Assembly (NCBI GenBank): GCA_902596325.1
Contig: CACJTN010000002.1
Location: 1 to 64,000 of the forward strand
DNA from: an uncultured Pelagibacteraceae bacterium
GTDB taxonomy: Bacteria; Pseudomonadota; Alphaproteobacteria; Pelagibacterales; Pelagibacteraceae
Length of the DNA: 64,000 nucleotides
Reading direction: 5' to 3'
Below, one piece after another: positions 62,270 to 64,000 of this stretch. Both the position numbers and the translations under genes were made by a program. The notes beneath the pieces are model-generated. The model was given only the letters and a program-made list of their open reading frames with translations, ran no database searches and was not told where the DNA came from. Numbering within the stretch: the stretch's first letter is position 1; the number at the start of each line of letters is the position of its first letter.

Positions 62270-63667
62270 ATGTCTGAAAAATTTGATGTTGTCGTTATTG
62301 GTGGTGGTCCAGCAGGATATGTCTGTGCTATAAGATCCTCTCAACTTGGCTTAAAAACCGCTTGTATTGAATCAAGAGGTTCATTAGGAGGTACATGCCT
62401 AAATATTGGATGTATACCATCTAAAAGTTTATTAAATTTATCTGAAGCATTTCATGAAGCCCAAAGTTTCTCTAAAATTGGTATTGAAACAGGAGATATT
62501 AAATTGAATTTAGGTAAAATGATGCAAAATAAAGACAAAGCAGTAACAATTCTAACTAAAGGCGTAGAGTTTTTATTTAAAAAAAATAAAGTTACTTATC
62601 TTAAAGGTAAGGGAAGTCTTTTGGATAAAAATAAAATATTAGTAGAAGACAAAAATAATAAACAAACAATTGAAAGTAAGAATATTGTCTTAAGCACCGG
62701 ATCTGAAGCAGCTTCGCTACCTGGGTTGAGTTTTGATGAGGAAAAAATTTTGTCATCTACAGGTGCTTTGAGTATGAGCAAAGTCCCACAAAAAATGTTT
62801 ATAATTGGTGGTGGTTATATTGGACTAGAAATGGGATCTGTATGGTCCAGATTGGGTTCAGAAGTTTATGTAATTGAAACTCTTGACCATATTACCCCAG
62901 GATTAGATAAAGAAATATCAAGTGAATTTTTAAAAATTTTAAAGAAACAAGGTTTAAAATTCCATTTAAGTACAAAAGTCGAAAAAGTTTACAAAACAGA
63001 AAAAGGAATAAATATAGAGGTAATAGATGTAAATCAAAAAAAAGTGTTGCACGAGTGTGATGTAGTGCTAGTTTCAGTTGGTAGAAAACCTTACACCAAA
63101 AATTTAAATTTAGAAAAAATTGGTATTAATACAGATAGTAAAGGAAGAATAAAAGTAAACAAAAATTTTCAAACAAATGTAAATAACATTTATGCTATCG
63201 GAGACGTAATTGAGGGACCGATGTTAGCACATAAAGCTGAAGAAGAAGGTATAGCAGTAGCAGAACTAATATCTGGTCAAGCAGGGCACGTGAATTACGA
63301 TTTAATACCAGGGGTTATCTACACTACGCCGGAGGTGGCTTATGTTGGAAAATCTGAGGAGGAACTAAAAAAAATAAATCAAGGATATAAAGTTGGTAAA
63401 TTTCCATTTATGGCTAATTCCAGGGCAAAAGCGATTAATAAACCAGAAGGTTTTGTAAAAATATTAGCAGATAATAAGACAGACAAGGTTTTAGGTGTTC
63501 ATATTATAGGACCTCATGCAGGTGAAATGATTGCTGAGATGTCGGTTGCAATGGAATTTGGCGCAAGTTCAGAAGATATTGCAAGAACTTGTCACGCACA
63601 CCCAACCTTTTCAGAGGCAATAAAGGAAGCAGCTTTATCAGTAGATAAAAGACAAATACATTCGTAA
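62270..63667 (+). CDS. lpd: Dihydrolipoamide dehydrogenase (E3)
   Basis: A 465-residue FAD disulfide oxidoreductase completing the 2-oxoglutarate dehydrogenase complex. FAD motif VVIGGGPAGYVCAIR, redox-active Cys pair in GGTCLNIGCIPSKSLL, NAD motif IIGGGYIGLEMGS, FAD segment NIYAIGDVIEGPMLAHKAEEEG and the catalytic His-Glu in HAHPTFSEA. It starts at the base after the sucB stop, giving an uninterrupted sucAB-lpd unit. Confidence 0.99.
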   Translation: MSEKFDVVVIGGGPAGYVCAIRSSQLGLKTACIESRGSLGGTCLNIGCIPSKSLLNLSEAFHEAQSFSKIGIETGDIKLNLGKMMQNKDKAVTILTKGVEFLFKKNKVTYLKGKGSLLDKNKILVEDKNNKQTIESKNIVLSTGSEAASLPGLSFDEEKILSSTGALSMSKVPQKMFIIGGGYIGLEMGSVWSRLGSEVYVIETLDHITPGLDKEISSEFLKILKKQGLKFHLSTKVEKVYKTEKGINIEVIDVNQKKVLHECDVVLVSVGRKPYTKNLNLEKIGINTDSKGRIKVNKNFQTNVNNIYAIGDVIEGPMLAHKAEEEGIAVAELISGQAGHVNYDLIPGVIYTTPEVAYVGKSEEELKKINQGYKVGKFPFMANSRAKAINKPEGFVKILADNKTDKVLGVHIIGPHAGEMIAEMSVAMEFGASSEDIARTCHAHPTFSEAIKEAALSVDKRQIHS

Positions 63668-63685
63668 TATACAAATTAAATAATT

Positions 63686-64000
63686 ATGAAGTATCCTGTG
63701 CTTTTACCAAACATATTCGATCATCCATTTACGTATGAAAGTGATATAAAACTTAACATTGGCCAGTATGTTGAGGTTCCTTTTGGTAAAAATACTTTAA
63801 ATGGTGTCGTTTGGGATAAATTTGAAGAAAAAAAGAACAAAGTATTTAAAATAAAAAAAATTATAAAAAAACTTGATATTCCGAAATTAAGTTTAAATAC
63901 AATAAATTTTTTTAATTGGTTTTCAGAATATAATCTAATTCCTAAAGGTATGTCGCTTAAACTACATCTTTTAAATAAAAAGGCTGTTGAAAATAATTTA
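63686..64000 (+). CDS. priA: Primosomal protein N' (PriA helicase), N-terminal part, cut by window end
   Basis: The first 105 codons of a gene running off the window. The protein opens MKYPVLLPNIFDHPFTYES and continues with LNIGQYVEVPFGKNTLNGVVWDK, which is the 3'-DNA-binding domain of PriA (the usual phrasing is P-F-x-Y and G-x-x-V-x-V-P-F-G-x-R-x-x-x-G-V-V). The helicase domain is beyond the edge and cannot be checked. It starts 18 bp after lpd. Confidence 0.85.
   Translation, partial: MKYPVLLPNIFDHPFTYESDIKLNIGQYVEVPFGKNTLNGVVWDKFEEKKNKVFKIKKIIKKLDIPKLSLNTINFFNWFSEYNLIPKGMSLKLHLLNKKAVENNL

Noticed and set aside
1-64000. tRNA, rRNA, insertion sequences, prophage genes, integrases, toxin-antitoxin pairs
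   Set aside because: Looked for in the intergenic gaps and among the proteins; none could be supported. No gap is long enough for an rRNA, and none of the gaps examined showed a tRNA-like cloverleaf.

Overview
The window is a stretch of a streamlined, AT-rich alphaproteobacterial chromosome, almost certainly SAR11 (Candidatus Pelagibacter or a close relative). The evidence is the very low GC content, the tight packing (gene gaps mostly under 20 bp, many ATGA-type overlaps, no gap over 300 bp without a gene), a dmdA-type DMSP demethylase locus, and an ffh gene with a GC-rich structured leader. I see no insertion sequences, prophage, CRISPR array, tRNA or rRNA.

Layout. 1-4.4 kb: yggT, folD and a ybbA/ybbP-like ABC exporter, divergent from a TesA-like esterase with which it shares start-codon bases. 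5-9.2 kb: a beta-lactamase-fold hydrolase, an atypical SDR lacking the catalytic Tyr, and a divergent photolyase-related gene followed by small DUF393, DUF2256 and DUF4174 proteins. 9.2-12 kb: exported or surface proteins (FG-GAP/ASPIC, fasciclin, a Cys-rich protein) and a 47-residue membrane protein. 12-16 kb: a minus-strand operon tas, ialB-like, argG and a photolyase-like gene with no N-terminal antenna domain. 16-18 kb: BI-1, DUF2794, yciB, hspQ. 18.2-22.4 kb: cytochrome c maturation ccmCDEFGH behind a consensus -10 and a long 5' hairpin, then a PagL-like gene. 22.9-33.5 kb: two tandem LldD-like FMN oxidases, an aminotransferase, a GlcD-like FAD oxidase, a D-2-hydroxyacid dehydrogenase, a TRAP transporter with an internal terminator, and an amidase. 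This reads as a 2-hydroxy/2-oxo-acid uptake and oxidation module. 33.3-35.8 kb: small membrane protein, EamA permease, alpha/beta hydrolase, exported protein. 35.8-40.9 kb: ftsY and dapF, divergent from ffh, rpsP, trmD and rplS; rimM is absent from its usual place, and S16 and L19 carry Lys/Glu-rich tails. 40.9-44 kb: leuCDB. 44-49.3 kb: dmdC, dmdB, an alpha/beta hydrolase probably starting at CTG, and dmdA. 49.3-63.7 kb: asd and a TCA-cycle supercluster sdhCDAB, mmsA, mdh, sucCDAB, lpd. The window ends inside priA.

How the genes fit together. The second half is a carbon-oxidation block: hydroxyacids enter through the TRAP system, DMSP is demethylated and degraded, semialdehydes enter through MmsA, and all feed a plus-strand TCA operon delivering electrons to succinate dehydrogenase. 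The ccm genes supply c-type cytochromes to the same respiratory chain. The first half is richer in photolyase/cryptochrome relatives and uncharacterised envelope proteins, as expected for a surface-ocean, light-exposed cell. All functional statements are from sequence reading alone; no database search was run.
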